Of a DNA stretch of 64,000 bases, positions 1-9,621 are shown in pieces (position 1 is the first letter of the stretch; each line of letters begins with the position of its first letter). This DNA comes from Microvirga sp. KLBC 81 (lineage in GTDB: Bacteria; Pseudomonadota; Alphaproteobacteria; Rhizobiales; Beijerinckiaceae). The stretch spans positions 62,001 through 126,000 of the forward strand of contig NZ_QDAH01000010.1 in the NCBI RefSeq assembly GCF_003075415.1, written 5' to 3'. A program made the translations under genes and the position numbers. The notes beneath the pieces were generated by a model. That model did no database searches, had not been told where the DNA came from, and worked only from the letters and a program-made list of their open reading frames with translations.

Positions 1-120
1 GGCTGTGATCTGATCGTGATGGCATCCCACGGCCGTGGCGGTGTTTCCGCCATGTTTCTCGGCAGCGAGACCCTGAAAGTTCTTTCACACTCGAAGCTGC
101 CGGTCCTTGTCGTCCACTAG
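1..120 (+). CDS. Universal stress protein, UspA family (3' end only)
   Basis: This is the C-terminal 39 residues of a protein that begins upstream of the window. The reading frame is open from base 1 to a TAG stop at 118-120. It carries the UspA signature DLIVMASHGRGG followed by a short helix and a terminal strand ending LPVLVVH. This is the ATP-binding end of the Usp fold, where G-x2-G-x9-G-S/T is typical and GRGGVSAMFLGS fits. UspA proteins are small cytoplasmic stress-response proteins. Only the tail is visible, so a tandem-Usp architecture cannot be excluded. It is followed directly by a REP-like repeat. Confidence 0.85.
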   Translation, partial: GCDLIVMASHGRGGVSAMFLGSETLKVLSHSKLPVLVVH

Positions 121-251
121 AGCATCGTGCTTAAAAAGTGGACCCGGTTTTCGCTGACGCGGACCTCCGGTTCCGCATCAACGATGCTCGGCTTGAAAGA
201 GGAAGCATCGGATGGGTCCCAAAAGTGGAATCCACTTCTGGGTCCGATGCT
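121..251. repeat. Family-1 dispersed repeat, two hairpin units
   Basis: This copy has a unit A (GCATCGT ... ACGATGC, with an AAAAGTGG / CCGGTTTTC core) followed by a unit B (GCATCGGAT ... TCCGATGC, with arms around AAAAGTGGA and TCCACTT). It begins at the stop codon of the Usp gene. Other copies start at 9331, 12588, 13568, 16748, 27208, 51953 and 60373. The design resembles paired REP/BIME elements. It is non-coding. Confidence 0.85.
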
Positions 252-268
252 TTAGCACCTTCACGGGT

Positions 269-301
269 GAGCTCCTCACGGGCCGCTGATGTGAGGGGCT
301 C
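269..301 (+). other. Strong hairpin upstream of ppsA
   Basis: An 11-base stem (269-279 with 291-301, one G-T wobble) encloses an 11-base loop. It lies between the Usp gene and ppsA. There is no clear T run after it, so it may be a leader structure of ppsA or a weak terminator of the Usp transcript. Confidence 0.45.
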
Positions 302-372
302 GTCCTTCTGATCATGGAATAGACAAGCTGGGCCAGACTCAGCCGTTGCCGGATCTCGAAATGGGGTTCCCC

Positions 373-2784
373 ATGTCCTCAGGCTATCATCACGTCAGGT
401 TCTTCCAGGATATCGGCCTTGAAGATGTGTCCCTCGTCGGCGGTAAGAACGCCTCCCTCGGAGAGCTTTACCGGGAGCTCACGCCGAAGGGCCTGCTGGT
501 GCCGAACGGATTTGCCGTAACGGCTGAGGCATACCGGGCGACCTTGCAGCAGGCAGGCGCATGGCCGAGCCTGCACACGATCCTCGATCCTGTCGACCCC
601 GACGACCTTTCGGATCTGGCGGAACGCGCACACGAGGCGCGGGAACTCGTCTACAGCACGCCTCTACCTCCGGAACTGCTGGCCGAGATCCGCCAGGCCT
701 ACCAGCAGCTGAAAGACGAATACGGATCCGATCTGACCGTCGCCGTGCGCAGCTCCGCGACGGCGGAGGACCTGCCGAATGCGAGCTTTGCGGGCCAGCA
801 CGAGAGCTATCTCAACATCAGCGGCGAGCAGCAGGTGGTGGATGCCGTACGCCGCTGCTTCGCCAGCCTGTTCACCGACAGGGCCATTCGCTATCGGATC
901 AACAACGGCTTCGATCATTTCAAGGTTCTGAACTCCGTCGGCGTCATGAAGATGGTGCGCTCCGATCTCGCCTCGTCCGGCGTCATCTTCTCCATCGATA
1001 CCGAGACCGGATTTCCCGACGTGGTCTTCATCACGGCTGCCTATGGATTGGGCGAGAACGTGGTGCAGGGAGCCGTCGATCCCGACGAGTTCTATGTCTT
1101 CAAGCCCACCTTCAATCAGGGCAAGCGCCAGGTGCTGCGCCGGTCTCTTGGTGGGAAGAAGATCAAGATGGTCTATGCCGACGGCGGCTCGCGTGACCAC
1201 ACCCGCAATATTCCGACCGACAAGAAGGATCGAGAGCGGTACTGCCTCGATGATGAGGAGGTTCTGCTCCTCGCCGATTACGCGATCAAGATCGAGGATC
1301 ACTACAGCGCGAAGGCCGGCGAGAAGCGCCCGATGGATGTGGAGTGGGCCAAGGATGGCATCGACGAGAAGATCTATATCGTCCAGGCCCGTCCCGAGAC
1401 GGCTGCATCCAGGATCGATCGGACGAAGCTCGAGGAATACCACCTGACCGGCACTGGCCTTGTGCTGGCGACCGGCCGTGCGGTCGGCACCAAGGTCGCG
1501 GCGGGCAAGGCTCGCGTCATCGCTCAACCCTCCGATCTGACCGCCTTCGAGCCCGGCGAGGTTCTGGTGTCTGACACCACGTCTCCGGATTGGGGCACCG
1601 TCATGAAATCGGCGGCGGCCATCGTCACCAATCGCGGCGGGCGCACCTGCCATGCCGCCATCGTGGCTCGCGAACTCGGCCTGCCTGCCGTCGTCGGCAC
1701 CGACAATGCCACGCGTGCGATCCATACGGGCGATCTCGTCACCGTATCCTGCGCGGAAGGGATCACCGGAAAGATTTATCAAGGCGCTCTCCCCTTCGAT
1801 GTCGAGAAGATCGATCTCTCCGCGATGCCGCGCCCCACAACCAAAATCATGATGAATGTGGGCGAGCCGGACAGTGCATTCGCCTTGAGCTTCCTGCCCA
1901 ATGACGGGGTCGGCCTTGCGCGCATGGAGTTCATCATCTCCAACGCCATCAAGGTTCATCCCATGGCGCTCATCGATCAGGAGCGACTCGATCCGGCAGA
2001 ACGCGATGAAATCAAGCGCCTGACAGAGGGCTACGCGAAGCCGTCCGATTTCTTCGTCGAACGCCTGTCCGAGGGCATCGGAACCATTGCGGCCGCATTC
2101 TTCCCGAAGCCCGTGATCGTGCGGCTCTCCGATTTCAAGACGAACGAATATGCAAGCCTCATCGGGGGCAAGGCGTTCGAGCTGGGCGAGGCCAATCCGA
2201 TGATCGGCTTTCGTGGTGCCTCGCGATACGCTCACCCTGCTTATGAACCGGGCTTTGCGCTCGAATGCGCGGCCTTGAAGCGAGCACGGGAGGGTATGGG
2301 CCTGACCAACATCATTCCGATGGTCCCCTTCTGCCGACGCGTGGAGGAGGCGGAGCGCGTGATCGCGAAGATGAGCGAGTTTGGGCTGACGCGGGGCGAG
2401 AATGGATTGGAGATCTATGTGATGTGCGAGATCCCCAACAATGTCATCCTGATTGACGAGTTCGCCAAATGCTTCGACGGCTTCTCGATCGGCTCGAACG
2501 ATCTCACCCAGCTGACGCTCGGCGTGGACCGCGACTCGGAGACTGTGGCCTTCGACTTCGACGAGCGCGATCCCGGCGTCATGAAGATGATCGAGCTTGC
2601 GGTGGAAGGCGCTCGCCGCAACCACCGTCATTCGGGCATCTGCGGACAAGCACCATCCGACTATCCGGAAGTCGCCGAGTATCTCGTTCGCTTGGGGATC
2701 GACTCGATCAGCCTCAACCCCGATTCCGTTCTCAAGACCACGATGCGGGTGCTCGACATCGAACGGCAGATGGAGCGGACGTGA
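373..2784 (+). CDS. ppsA: Phosphoenolpyruvate synthase
   Basis: PEP synthase converts pyruvate, ATP and water to PEP, AMP and phosphate for gluconeogenesis. The order of domains is complete. An N-terminal ATP-grasp domain begins at GGKNASLGEL, with AVRSSATAEDLP in its core. A swivelling phosphohistidine domain carries GGRTCHAAIVARELGLP with the catalytic His near residue 427. A C-terminal TIM barrel carries GSNDLTQLTLGVDRDS and the active-site Cys in SGICGQAPS near residue 756. The length of about 803 residues fits the family (E. coli 792). The start is uncertain: a TTG at 346 and ATGs at 361 and 373 are in frame. I chose 373 because homologues begin close to that point. The gene is convergent with gapR. 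Confidence 0.93.
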   Translation: MSSGYHHVRFFQDIGLEDVSLVGGKNASLGELYRELTPKGLLVPNGFAVTAEAYRATLQQAGAWPSLHTILDPVDPDDLSDLAERAHEARELVYSTPLPPELLAEIRQAYQQLKDEYGSDLTVAVRSSATAEDLPNASFAGQHESYLNISGEQQVVDAVRRCFASLFTDRAIRYRINNGFDHFKVLNSVGVMKMVRSDLASSGVIFSIDTETGFPDVVFITAAYGLGENVVQGAVDPDEFYVFKPTFNQGKRQVLRRSLGGKKIKMVYADGGSRDHTRNIPTDKKDRERYCLDDEEVLLLADYAIKIEDHYSAKAGEKRPMDVEWAKDGIDEKIYIVQARPETAASRIDRTKLEEYHLTGTGLVLATGRAVGTKVAAGKARVIAQPSDLTAFEPGEVLVSDTTSPDWGTVMKSAAAIVTNRGGRTCHAAIVARELGLPAVVGTDNATRAIHTGDLVTVSCAEGITGKIYQGALPFDVEKIDLSAMPRPTTKIMMNVGEPDSAFALSFLPNDGVGLARMEFIISNAIKVHPMALIDQERLDPAERDEIKRLTEGYAKPSDFFVERLSEGIGTIAAAFFPKPVIVRLSDFKTNEYASLIGGKAFELGEANPMIGFRGASRYAHPAYEPGFALECAALKRAREGMGLTNIIPMVPFCRRVEEAERVIAKMSEFGLTRGENGLEIYVMCEIPNNVILIDEFAKCFDGFSIGSNDLTQLTLGVDRDSETVAFDFDERDPGVMKMIELAVEGARRNHRHSGICGQAPSDYPEVAEYLVRLGIDSISLNPDSVLKTTMRVLDIERQMERT

Positions 2785-2900
2785 TCGTTAGAGATCGTTA
2801 GAGCAAGTATCTGCGCAGAACATCGGAGAATACTTGGAGAACGGCTGACAAGGCCAAGTCCTCCAAGATCGTCGGTCAGAATGGGATGGAGAGCGGGCTC

Positions 2901-3158
2901 TTAAACCATCCCGAGCGCTTGCATGTAGAGCTCGAGGATCGCCTCTTCTTCCTGGCGCTCGGCGTAGTCGCGCTTACGCAGGGAAATGATCTTGCGGAGA
3001 ACCTTGGTGTCGAAACCGTTGCCCTTGGCCTCGGCATAGACGTCCTTGATGTCGCCCGCGATACCGGCCTTTTCCTCTTCGAGGCGTTCGATGCGCTCGA
3101 TGAAGGCCTTCAGCTGGTCGGCTGCGACGGATTCGGTGTTGAAAGCTGCGTCATCCAT
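2901..3158 (-). CDS. gapR: GapR-family nucleoid-associated protein (DUF2312)
   Basis: This is a small DNA-binding protein of the DUF2312/UPF0335 family. In Caulobacter the family member GapR is a nucleoid protein that binds overtwisted AT-rich DNA and supports replication. The 85 residues match the family in length. The conserved block is visible as a coiled-coil helix ([21 protein letters not shown]), then [26 protein letters not shown] and [16 protein letters not shown]. An AGGGGC ribosome site precedes the ATG at 3158. It is the last gene of a minus-strand run after the amidohydrolase and DUF1244 genes. Family assignment is secure; the exact role here is inferred from Caulobacter. Confidence 0.9.
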   Translation of the reverse strand: MDDAAFNTESVAADQLKAFIERIERLEEEKAGIAGDIKDVYAEAKGNGFDTKVLRKIISLRKRDYAERQEEEAILELYMQALGMV

Positions 3159-3220
3159 GATGAAGCCCCTTTAATTGTGGCATTGGCGCCAGTGATATTC
3201 TGGATTTAGTTGAAGCCCTT

Positions 3221-3526
3221 TTAATGCTTCGGCTTCGATTCCTCAAAATTCTTCAATTGTGCGGGAGAGGCTTCCTTCTGGTAGCGCTCCTTCCACTCCT
3301 CGTAAGGCATGCCGTAGACGTAAGTGCGGCTCTCTTCCTTCGAGAGCGCCACGCCCTTGGCGTCGGCGGCGTCTTTCAGCCAGTTCGACAGGCAGTTGCG
3401 GCAAAAGCCTGCGAGATTCATGAGGTCGATGTTCTGGACATCCGTGCGCTCGCGCAGGTGCTCCAGCAGCCTGCTGAAGGCGGCCGCCTCCAGCTCCGTT
3501 CGGGTCGCGGTATCGAGATCCTTCAT
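3221..3526 (-). CDS. DUF1244 family protein
   Basis: This is a conserved 101-residue protein of unknown function, helical and apparently cytoplasmic. The DUF1244 signature is seen as HLRERTDVQNIDLMNLAGFC, then RNCLSNWL, with two close cysteines (FCRNC) that could bind metal or form a redox pair, and VYGMPYEEWKERYQ near the C-terminus. It lies 13 bases after the amidohydrolase and 62 before gapR on the same strand, so the three are probably co-transcribed. The function is not known to me. The tail after about residue 85 is lysine- and glutamate-rich and probably disordered. Confidence 0.85.
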   Translation of the reverse strand: MKDLDTATRTELEAAAFSRLLEHLRERTDVQNIDLMNLAGFCRNCLSNWLKDAADAKGVALSKEESRTYVYGMPYEEWKERYQKEASPAQLKNFEESKPKH

Positions 3527-3539
3527 GGGAGCCCTCCCT

Positions 3540-4373
3540 TCAATGCTGGCGCAGGCGCTCGCGGGTGCGCGTGCCGAAGATCGTCGGCTTACGCAGATCC
3601 GCCTTTTCGGACAAAGGCCTGAGAAGGCGAGCGAAGCGCTCGGCCCATTCCTCCGCCCCCTCGTCCGAGGCGATCAGATCCTGCCGGATCTCGATCAGAG
3701 CATTGGCGAGGCCGCGGATCGTGGCGTGGCGGTCGATTGTGTCGCCGGCAAGCGCCCCATCATAGGGCTCGTTGTCACCCACGACGAGTCCGTCCTCGGC
3801 CATTAGGCCCTCCAGCAGCGGCTTCGCGTAGCGGTCATCCGCATCCCACAGGATCCCGACATGCCAGGGGCGCGGCCAGCCGCGCCAGACCGGCGTGTAG
3901 CTGTGCACGGTCACGATGGCGGGCGGATGGCCTGCCGCCATGGCCCTGTGGATTGCTGTGGAAATAGCAGCGTCATAGGGATCGTAGAAGCGCTCGATGC
4001 GCCTCTGGATCTCCGCCTCGTCCACCCTCGCATTGCCCGGCACCACCGCGCCGTCGGAGAGGCGCATGACGAGCGTCGGGTCATCCCGGCCCCGGTTGGG
4101 GTCGATGATGAGGCGGGAAAACTGGGTGAGGATCGCCGGGGCATTCAGGTGGCGGGCGAGCGTGCGTGTGACCGCGGCGGCCCCGATGTCATAGGCGATG
4201 TGGCGCTGGAATTCGCTCTCCGGCAGGCCAAGGTCGCCCAAATCCGGCGGGACGGCATTGGAGGCGTGGTCGCAGAGAAGGAGAAGGCCGGATTCGAGAG
4301 CACCCTCGATGATCTCGACAGGATGGGGCTCAAGGGCGGGCTCGACGCTCTTGAGCGCGGCAGAGGCGGACAT
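3540..4373 (-). CDS. N-formylglutamate amidohydrolase family protein (copy 1)
   Basis: This belongs to the PF05013 zinc amidohydrolase family (N-formylglutamate deformylase or related). Visible landmarks are LCDHASNAVPPDLG near the N-terminus, FSRLIIDPNRG (substrate-binding arginine region), IVTVHSYTPVWRG (metal-ligand His region), VGDNEPYDG and IDRHATIRGLANALIEIRQDLI. The length of 277 residues is normal. This DHASN subgroup is the one widely found in Rhizobiales outside histidine-utilisation clusters, and no hut gene is adjacent, so its true substrate is uncertain. It probably leads an operon with DUF1244 and gapR and is divergent from the DMT exporter gene. Confidence 0.85.
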   Translation of the reverse strand: MSASAALKSVEPALEPHPVEIIEGALESGLLLLCDHASNAVPPDLGDLGLPESEFQRHIAYDIGAAAVTRTLARHLNAPAILTQFSRLIIDPNRGRDDPTLVMRLSDGAVVPGNARVDEAEIQRRIERFYDPYDAAISTAIHRAMAAGHPPAIVTVHSYTPVWRGWPRPWHVGILWDADDRYAKPLLEGLMAEDGLVVGDNEPYDGALAGDTIDRHATIRGLANALIEIRQDLIASDEGAEEWAERFARLLRPLSEKADLRKPTIFGTRTRERLRQH

Positions 4374-4481
4374 GATGTAGGGCTGACAAACAGGACGTTG
4401 ATCGGTGGAGGAAAATCCTTACCCTGCACGCCGACCCCTGACAACGCGACCATCCGCGCAACAGAGATTCACAAAAAGAAG

Positions 4482-5405
4482 ATGTCCTCCACCTCGACCC
4501 CGGCACGCGCTGAGACCGGCTTTGCCTCCGCTTTTGCTGCCCTCTGCCTCGGCGCAGTGGCCATGGGCATTTCCCCGATTTTCGTGCGCTTCGCCTCCGC
4601 CAGCATGGGCGGAGCACCGGCCGATGTGGGGCCTTTCGCCAGCGCCTTCTGGCGCGTCTTTCTCTGCCTGCCGCTGCTTTATGCCTGGATGCGGATCGAA
4701 GAAAGGAAGGCGCCTGCTGACGCGCCGCGCGTTCCCTTCTCCAAGGCGACCGTTCTGGCCGGGCTGGTCTTCACGGGCGATCTTCTGGTCTGGCACCTCG
4801 CCATTCTCAAGACCACGGTGGCGAACGCCACCTTCTTCGCCACCATGGCCCCGCTCGTCGTAGTGCTGGTAGTCTGGCTCGTGCTGCGGCAGAAGGTTTC
4901 GCGGGGCACCTTCATCGGGCTGGCCTTATGCCTTCTCGGCGGCACGGCCTTGATCGGCGAGAGCATGCAGGCCCATCCTGCCCGCCTCACCGGCGACCTC
5001 TATGGCCTCGCCACCGCTGTCTTCTTCGGCCTCTACTTCATCGTTGCCAGCAGGGCGCGCAAGACCGCCGGGGCGGCGCGGGTCACCTTCGAGGCCAGCC
5101 TCATCACCTCCGCTCTCCTCCTCCTCGTGGCGCTGATCTTCGAAAGCCGCGTGATGCCGCAGACCTGGCAGGGAGCGGCGGCTCTGTTCGCCATGTCCTA
5201 TGTCAGTCATGCCGGCGGCCAGGGCCTGCTTTCCATCGCATTGGGCAGCCTGCCCCCGGTCTTCTCGTCCCTGGTGATCTTTCTCGAGGCGATCGCTGCG
5301 GCCGTTTTCGGCTGGATCATCCTGGGCGAGCCGCTGACCCTGATCCAATCCTTGGGCGGCGCGTTGATTCTGCTGGGAATTTGGGTGGCTCGCCCGGAGC
5401 CATGA
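4482..5405 (+). CDS. DMT superfamily (EamA) transporter
   Basis: This is an inner-membrane drug/metabolite transporter of 307 residues with about ten hydrophobic segments in two EamA repeats. The first repeat begins LCLGAVAMGISPIFVRFAS and the second begins LYGLATAVFFGLYFIVASR. The second ends with the typical FGWIILGEPLTLIQSLGGALILLGIW. Such proteins usually export amino acids or other metabolites; the substrate cannot be read from sequence. I chose the ATG at 4482, preceded by an A-rich AAAAAGAAG site. An upstream open frame from 3861 only shadows the opposite-strand amidohydrolase gene. Confidence 0.88.
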   Translation: MSSTSTPARAETGFASAFAALCLGAVAMGISPIFVRFASASMGGAPADVGPFASAFWRVFLCLPLLYAWMRIEERKAPADAPRVPFSKATVLAGLVFTGDLLVWHLAILKTTVANATFFATMAPLVVVLVVWLVLRQKVSRGTFIGLALCLLGGTALIGESMQAHPARLTGDLYGLATAVFFGLYFIVASRARKTAGAARVTFEASLITSALLLLVALIFESRVMPQTWQGAAALFAMSYVSHAGGQGLLSIALGSLPPVFSSLVIFLEAIAAAVFGWIILGEPLTLIQSLGGALILLGIWVARPEP

Positions 5406-5622
5406 GAGGCCTTTTGCTGACCGCCTCCCCCTCTCCGGACAAAGAGGAAAACCGCCTTTTCCGAACCTACCCGCCATCGGACAGCTGACTTTTAGCAGGC
5501 TCAATGTCGGCAGAGGCCCCTTTTTGTCTTGATGCGGACCGTCTTCTGACCGACAAGGATTCGACATAGATCTCGAAGCATTGTGCGATTTCATTCCTGA
5601 CTCGTTGACCGAATCAACATCC

Positions 5623-6083
5623 ATGAAGGCCTTGAACCTCATATCGGCTTCCGGCTGGCAGCGGAGCCTTGCGCTGACCGTGTTCCTGCTTGGGGGCCTC
5701 TTCGCTGCCGCCTCTCCAGCGCGCGCAGACCTGCGCCTGTGCAACATGACGTCGAGCCGCGTCGGCATCGCGCTCGGTTACCGCGACGCGCAGGGCTGGG
5801 TCACGGAAGGCTGGTGGAACCTGAACGCCCGCGGCTGCGAAACCCTTCTGAAGGGCCAGCTCGGCGGTCGCTTCTATTACATCTACGCCATCGATTACGA
5901 CCGGGGCGGCGAATGGAGCGGACGCTCCTTCATGTGCACCCGCGAGCGGGAATTCACGATTCGCGGCACGGAAGATTGCCTGGCCCGGGGCTTCGATCGC
6001 AGCGGTTTCTTCGAAGTCGATACCGGTGAACAAAAGAGCTGGACCATTCAGCTGACAGACACGAACCGTGGGGGGACACAACC

Positions 6084-6087
<4 letters not shown>
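5623..6087 (+). CDS. Secreted DUF1036 protein
   Basis: This is a 154-residue exported protein of unknown function. It has an N-terminal signal peptide with a hydrophobic core (SLALTVFLLGGLFAAASPARA), probably cleaved after ARA. The mature part starts DLRLCNMTSSRVGIALGY and continues with GWWNLNARGCETLL, FYYIYAIDYD and FMCTREREFTIRG, the pattern of DUF1036. Four mature cysteines could form disulfides. Its stop overlaps the pyk start by four bases (ATGA). The DUF1036-pyk pair is a linkage I recall from other Rhizobiales, but I know of no functional link. Confidence 0.88.
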
Positions 6088-7520
<1,433 letters not shown>

Positions 7521-7548
7521 GACGCTCAGCGCGTATCCAACACTCTGC

Positions 7549-7650
7549 CCTCATCCTGAGGAGCAGACGCAGTCTGCGTCTCGAAGGGGATTCCAGAGAG
7601 CACCGGATCCTCCTTCGAGACGGTCGCTGCGCGACCTCCTCAGGATGAGG
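7549..7650. repeat. Family-2 dispersed repeat (long inverted repeat)
   Basis: This is an inverted repeat with outer arms CCTCATCCTGAGGAG and CTCCTCAGGATGAGG. An inner self-complementary CAGACGCAGTCTGCGTCTCGAAGG faces CCTTCGAGACGGTCGC. The right arm contains the stop codon of the minus-strand hydrolase (7640-7642). Related copies lie at 15351, 30974 and 58247. Confidence 0.85.
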
Positions 7651-8626
7651 TTCGCGAAAGACATTCCGGATTTGCAATCCGTTCCGCCAATTCTTCGATG
7701 GCGGCCAGTACCCGCTTTCCATCCGCATATTGCGGCATATGCCCGATGCTTGGCATCAGGATCAGTTTCGCACCAGGCACGGCATGCACGAAGGCGCGGC
7801 TGTGCAGATCGGTCCAGACGATCTCGTCGCGATCCCCTGCCACGACGACCACCGGCATGCTGATCTCGTGATAGCGGTCGCTTTGGCGTGACACCGCATC
7901 ATACATGACAGCGAAGTCCTGCATGTTGGCCTCGTAGGCACGCGGCCGGAAGGCGAGCGGGATGAAACCTCTGCGCACGATTCCCGGCGGCGGCGGCTGT
8001 GGGGCAAACGTCTTTCTCTTCATCCAGGGCCGCAGCACGAGGGTCACGGGCAGCGCGAGCGAGCGCATGAGAAGCCAGCCCGCCCAGGATGCAATGAAGC
8101 GCCGATACCAGCCGATATAGCCGCCGGGCCACGGCGTCGTGATTCCCGCGAGAACGAGGATGGCGCCCGCCACGTCCTGATGGTTCAACGCGAAATGGGG
8201 CACGATGGTGCCGGACCAGGAATGCCCGACGATCACAGCATTTCGCACATCGAGTTTGCGTAAGGCGCTCGCGATCAGCGCCGCCTGATAGGCAGGGTCG
8301 GCTCCTCTCAGGCCCCCTTTTCGCTCGCTCCAGCCATGGCCCGGCCGGTCGAAGGCGATGACGCGGTAGCTTTGCGCGAGATGCGAACCGAGGCCCAGCA
8401 TGGATTCGACGAGGTTGGAGGAGGCCCCGTGCAGCAACACGATGGTGCCGCGCGGCTCACCTTCCGGCCGGACATCTCTGTAGTGAAGCCGACAGCCGTC
8501 CACCTCGATGAACTGTCCCGTGGGGGGATAGCGCCGCTCGATGATCCAGCCGTAAGCGTGGGTGAACAAAGCCCCGGCCACGACAAGGAAAAGGAGTGCA
8601 GCCAAGAGGCTTAAGATAAAACTCAT
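7640..8626 (-). CDS. Membrane-anchored alpha/beta hydrolase
   Basis: This is a serine hydrolase of 328 residues. An N-terminal membrane segment (about residues 3-26) is followed by an alpha/beta-hydrolase fold. The oxyanion loop is IVLLHGASSN, the FDRPGHGWS strand is typical, the nucleophile elbow is VGHSWSG (Ser136), and GDRDEIV and PSIGHMPQ provide the likely acid and His. The substrate is unknown. The start at 8626 is 13 bases after the TPR gene stop, so both are probably one transcript. The last few codons and the TGA stop lie inside a family-2 repeat, which suggests the native C-terminus was trimmed or extended by repeat insertion. Confidence 0.85.
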   Translation of the reverse strand: MSFILSLLAALLFLVVAGALFTHAYGWIIERRYPPTGQFIEVDGCRLHYRDVRPEGEPRGTIVLLHGASSNLVESMLGLGSHLAQSYRVIAFDRPGHGWSERKGGLRGADPAYQAALIASALRKLDVRNAVIVGHSWSGTIVPHFALNHQDVAGAILVLAGITTPWPGGYIGWYRRFIASWAGWLLMRSLALPVTLVLRPWMKRKTFAPQPPPPGIVRRGFIPLAFRPRAYEANMQDFAVMYDAVSRQSDRYHEISMPVVVVAGDRDEIVWTDLHSRAFVHAVPGAKLILMPSIGHMPQYADGKRVLAAIEELAERIANPECLSRTSS

Positions 8627-8639
8627 CGTGAACCGTGGG

Positions 8640-9248
8640 TTAGAGATCCGTCCCGTCTACATTGGGGAGGAGGCGTGTCACGATGGTTTGGACGCTCGAT
8701 TCTTGAGGATTGATCTTCAGCACCCGCCGATAGGCCTCGAGTGCGCGAGCCTTGTCGTCCGAGGCCATGAGGATATGGCCGAGCCCGGTCCAGGCATTGA
8801 AATGGCGGGGCTCGATCTTGAGGGCGCGGTGGAGATCGGCCATCGCGCCGACGGGGTCGTCGATTTGGTAGAAGACTGTCGCCCGACGATACCAGGCCTC
8901 CGCCCAATTGGGCTGGAGGGCCAGCACCCGATCGAGCAGTTCGATGGCGAGCGGATAATCCTTTTCGGTGAAGGCTTCGGTGGCCCGGCTCAAGAGCAGG
9001 TCCGCGGTGTCGGAGCCGGAGCGAGAGAATCGTCGCTCGATCAACTTGGCGATCCCTTCAGCCTCCCGCTCAGACCCGGCCTTCAAGAGGCGGTCGAACA
9101 GATCATCCAGGGTGACGGGCTTCGGAGCTGGGCGGGATGCGGGCGCCTCGTCCTTGGATGGAGCTTTGGGCCGAGCGGCCTCCTGCGCACTCAAGGGGTG
9201 CGTGGCGAAGCTCAGGATGAGGGTCAGAAGGGACGCAAAAAAGCGCAT
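8640..9248 (-). CDS. Exported tetratricopeptide-repeat protein
   Basis: This is a 202-residue protein with a signal peptide (RFFASLLTLILSFATHPLSAQ) and then a proline/alanine-rich linker. About three TPR motifs follow, from roughly residue 80 (LLLSRATEAFTEKDYPLAIELLDRVLALQPNWAEAW and the following helices) to NPQES near the C-terminus. It is probably a periplasmic protein-interaction scaffold; the partner is unknown. It is followed at 13 bases by the alpha/beta hydrolase gene. The ATG lies in the 3' arm of a perfect 14-base inverted repeat, and codons 3-4 are TTT TTT, so the start region doubles as a terminator-like structure. No Shine-Dalgarno sequence is visible outside the hairpin. Confidence 0.83.
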   Translation of the reverse strand: MRFFASLLTLILSFATHPLSAQEAARPKAPSKDEAPASRPAPKPVTLDDLFDRLLKAGSEREAEGIAKLIERRFSRSGSDTADLLLSRATEAFTEKDYPLAIELLDRVLALQPNWAEAWYRRATVFYQIDDPVGAMADLHRALKIEPRHFNAWTGLGHILMASDDKARALEAYRRVLKINPQESSVQTIVTRLLPNVDGTDL

Positions 9249-9276
9249 GCCGGGATTTTAGGATCCCGGCATGCGC
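9243..9276 (-). terminator. Terminator-like hairpin overlapping the TPR gene start
   Basis: Arms 9243-9256 and 9263-9276 are perfectly complementary over 14 bases with a 6-base loop. On the minus strand the stem is followed at once by TTTTTT, the classical intrinsic terminator. It lies 101 bases downstream of rpmJ, so it probably ends the rpmJ transcript. It also contains the TPR start codon (9246-9248). Confidence 0.8.
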
Positions 9277-9330
9277 GGTCAATTCATAAAAGCGTGTGCG
9301 GCGTTGCCGCAGCGCCACTGTCCCTAGGGA

Positions 9331-9377
9331 CGCATCGTTCTCGCGGGGAACCGGTGTCCACTTCCCCGCACGATGCT
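9331..9377. repeat. Family-1 repeat, unit A only
   Basis: This is a solo half-element, CGCATCGT ... ACGATGC, with a GGGGAACCGG / CCACTTCCCC core. It abuts the rpmJ stop codon (9378-9380). Confidence 0.7.
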
Positions 9378-9503
9378 TTAGCCCTGGCGGGCCTTGTAGC
9401 GCTTCTGGGTCTTGTTGATGATGTAGACCCGGCCCTTGCGACGCACCAGCTGGTTGTCGCGGTGACGGCCGCGGATCGACTTCAACGAGTTACGGATCTT
9501 CAT
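9378..9503 (-). CDS. rpmJ: 50S ribosomal protein L36 (cysteine-free form)
   Basis: This is ribosomal protein L36, 41 residues. It begins [18 protein letters not shown], continues [17 protein letters not shown] and ends YKARQG. That is the cysteine-free, zinc-independent type that alphaproteobacteria carry as their usual L36. A GGAGACC ribosome site stands before the ATG at 9503. It lies downstream of tRNA-Val on the same strand and upstream of the terminator-like hairpin at 9243-9276. A family-1 half repeat begins right at its stop. The gene is short but unmistakable. Confidence 0.96.
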   Translation of the reverse strand: MKIRNSLKSIRGRHRDNQLVRRKGRVYIINKTQKRYKARQG

Positions 9504-9546
9504 ATCCGGTCTCCTGCGGCCCCTCGGGAAGGCCGGAAAAAGAAAA

Positions 9547-9621
9547 TGGTGGGCGCGGCTGGGATCGAACCAGCGACCCCTACGATGTCAACGTAGTGCT
9601 CTCCCGCTGAGCTACGCGCCC
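9547..9621 (-). tRNA. tRNA-Val (GAC)
   Basis: Read on the minus strand, 9621 to 9547 folds as a full cloverleaf. It has an acceptor stem GGGCGCG/CGCGCCC, a D arm TAGCTCAGCGGGAGAGC, and an anticodon stem CTACG/CGTAG with loop TTGACAT giving anticodon GAC (valine). The T arm has GGTTCGATCC, and a genomically encoded CCA end is present. A T-rich tract follows it. Confidence 0.97.

Noticed and set aside
664-2649. 661-residue open frame on the minus strand across ppsA
   Set aside because: It is a shadow of the GC-rich ppsA codons, with histidine/arginine-rich low-complexity composition and no recognisable domain.
3861-4481. Long N-terminal extension of the DMT exporter
   Set aside because: The extra part is antisense to the amidohydrolase gene and has no transporter similarity; the ATG at 4482 fits family length.
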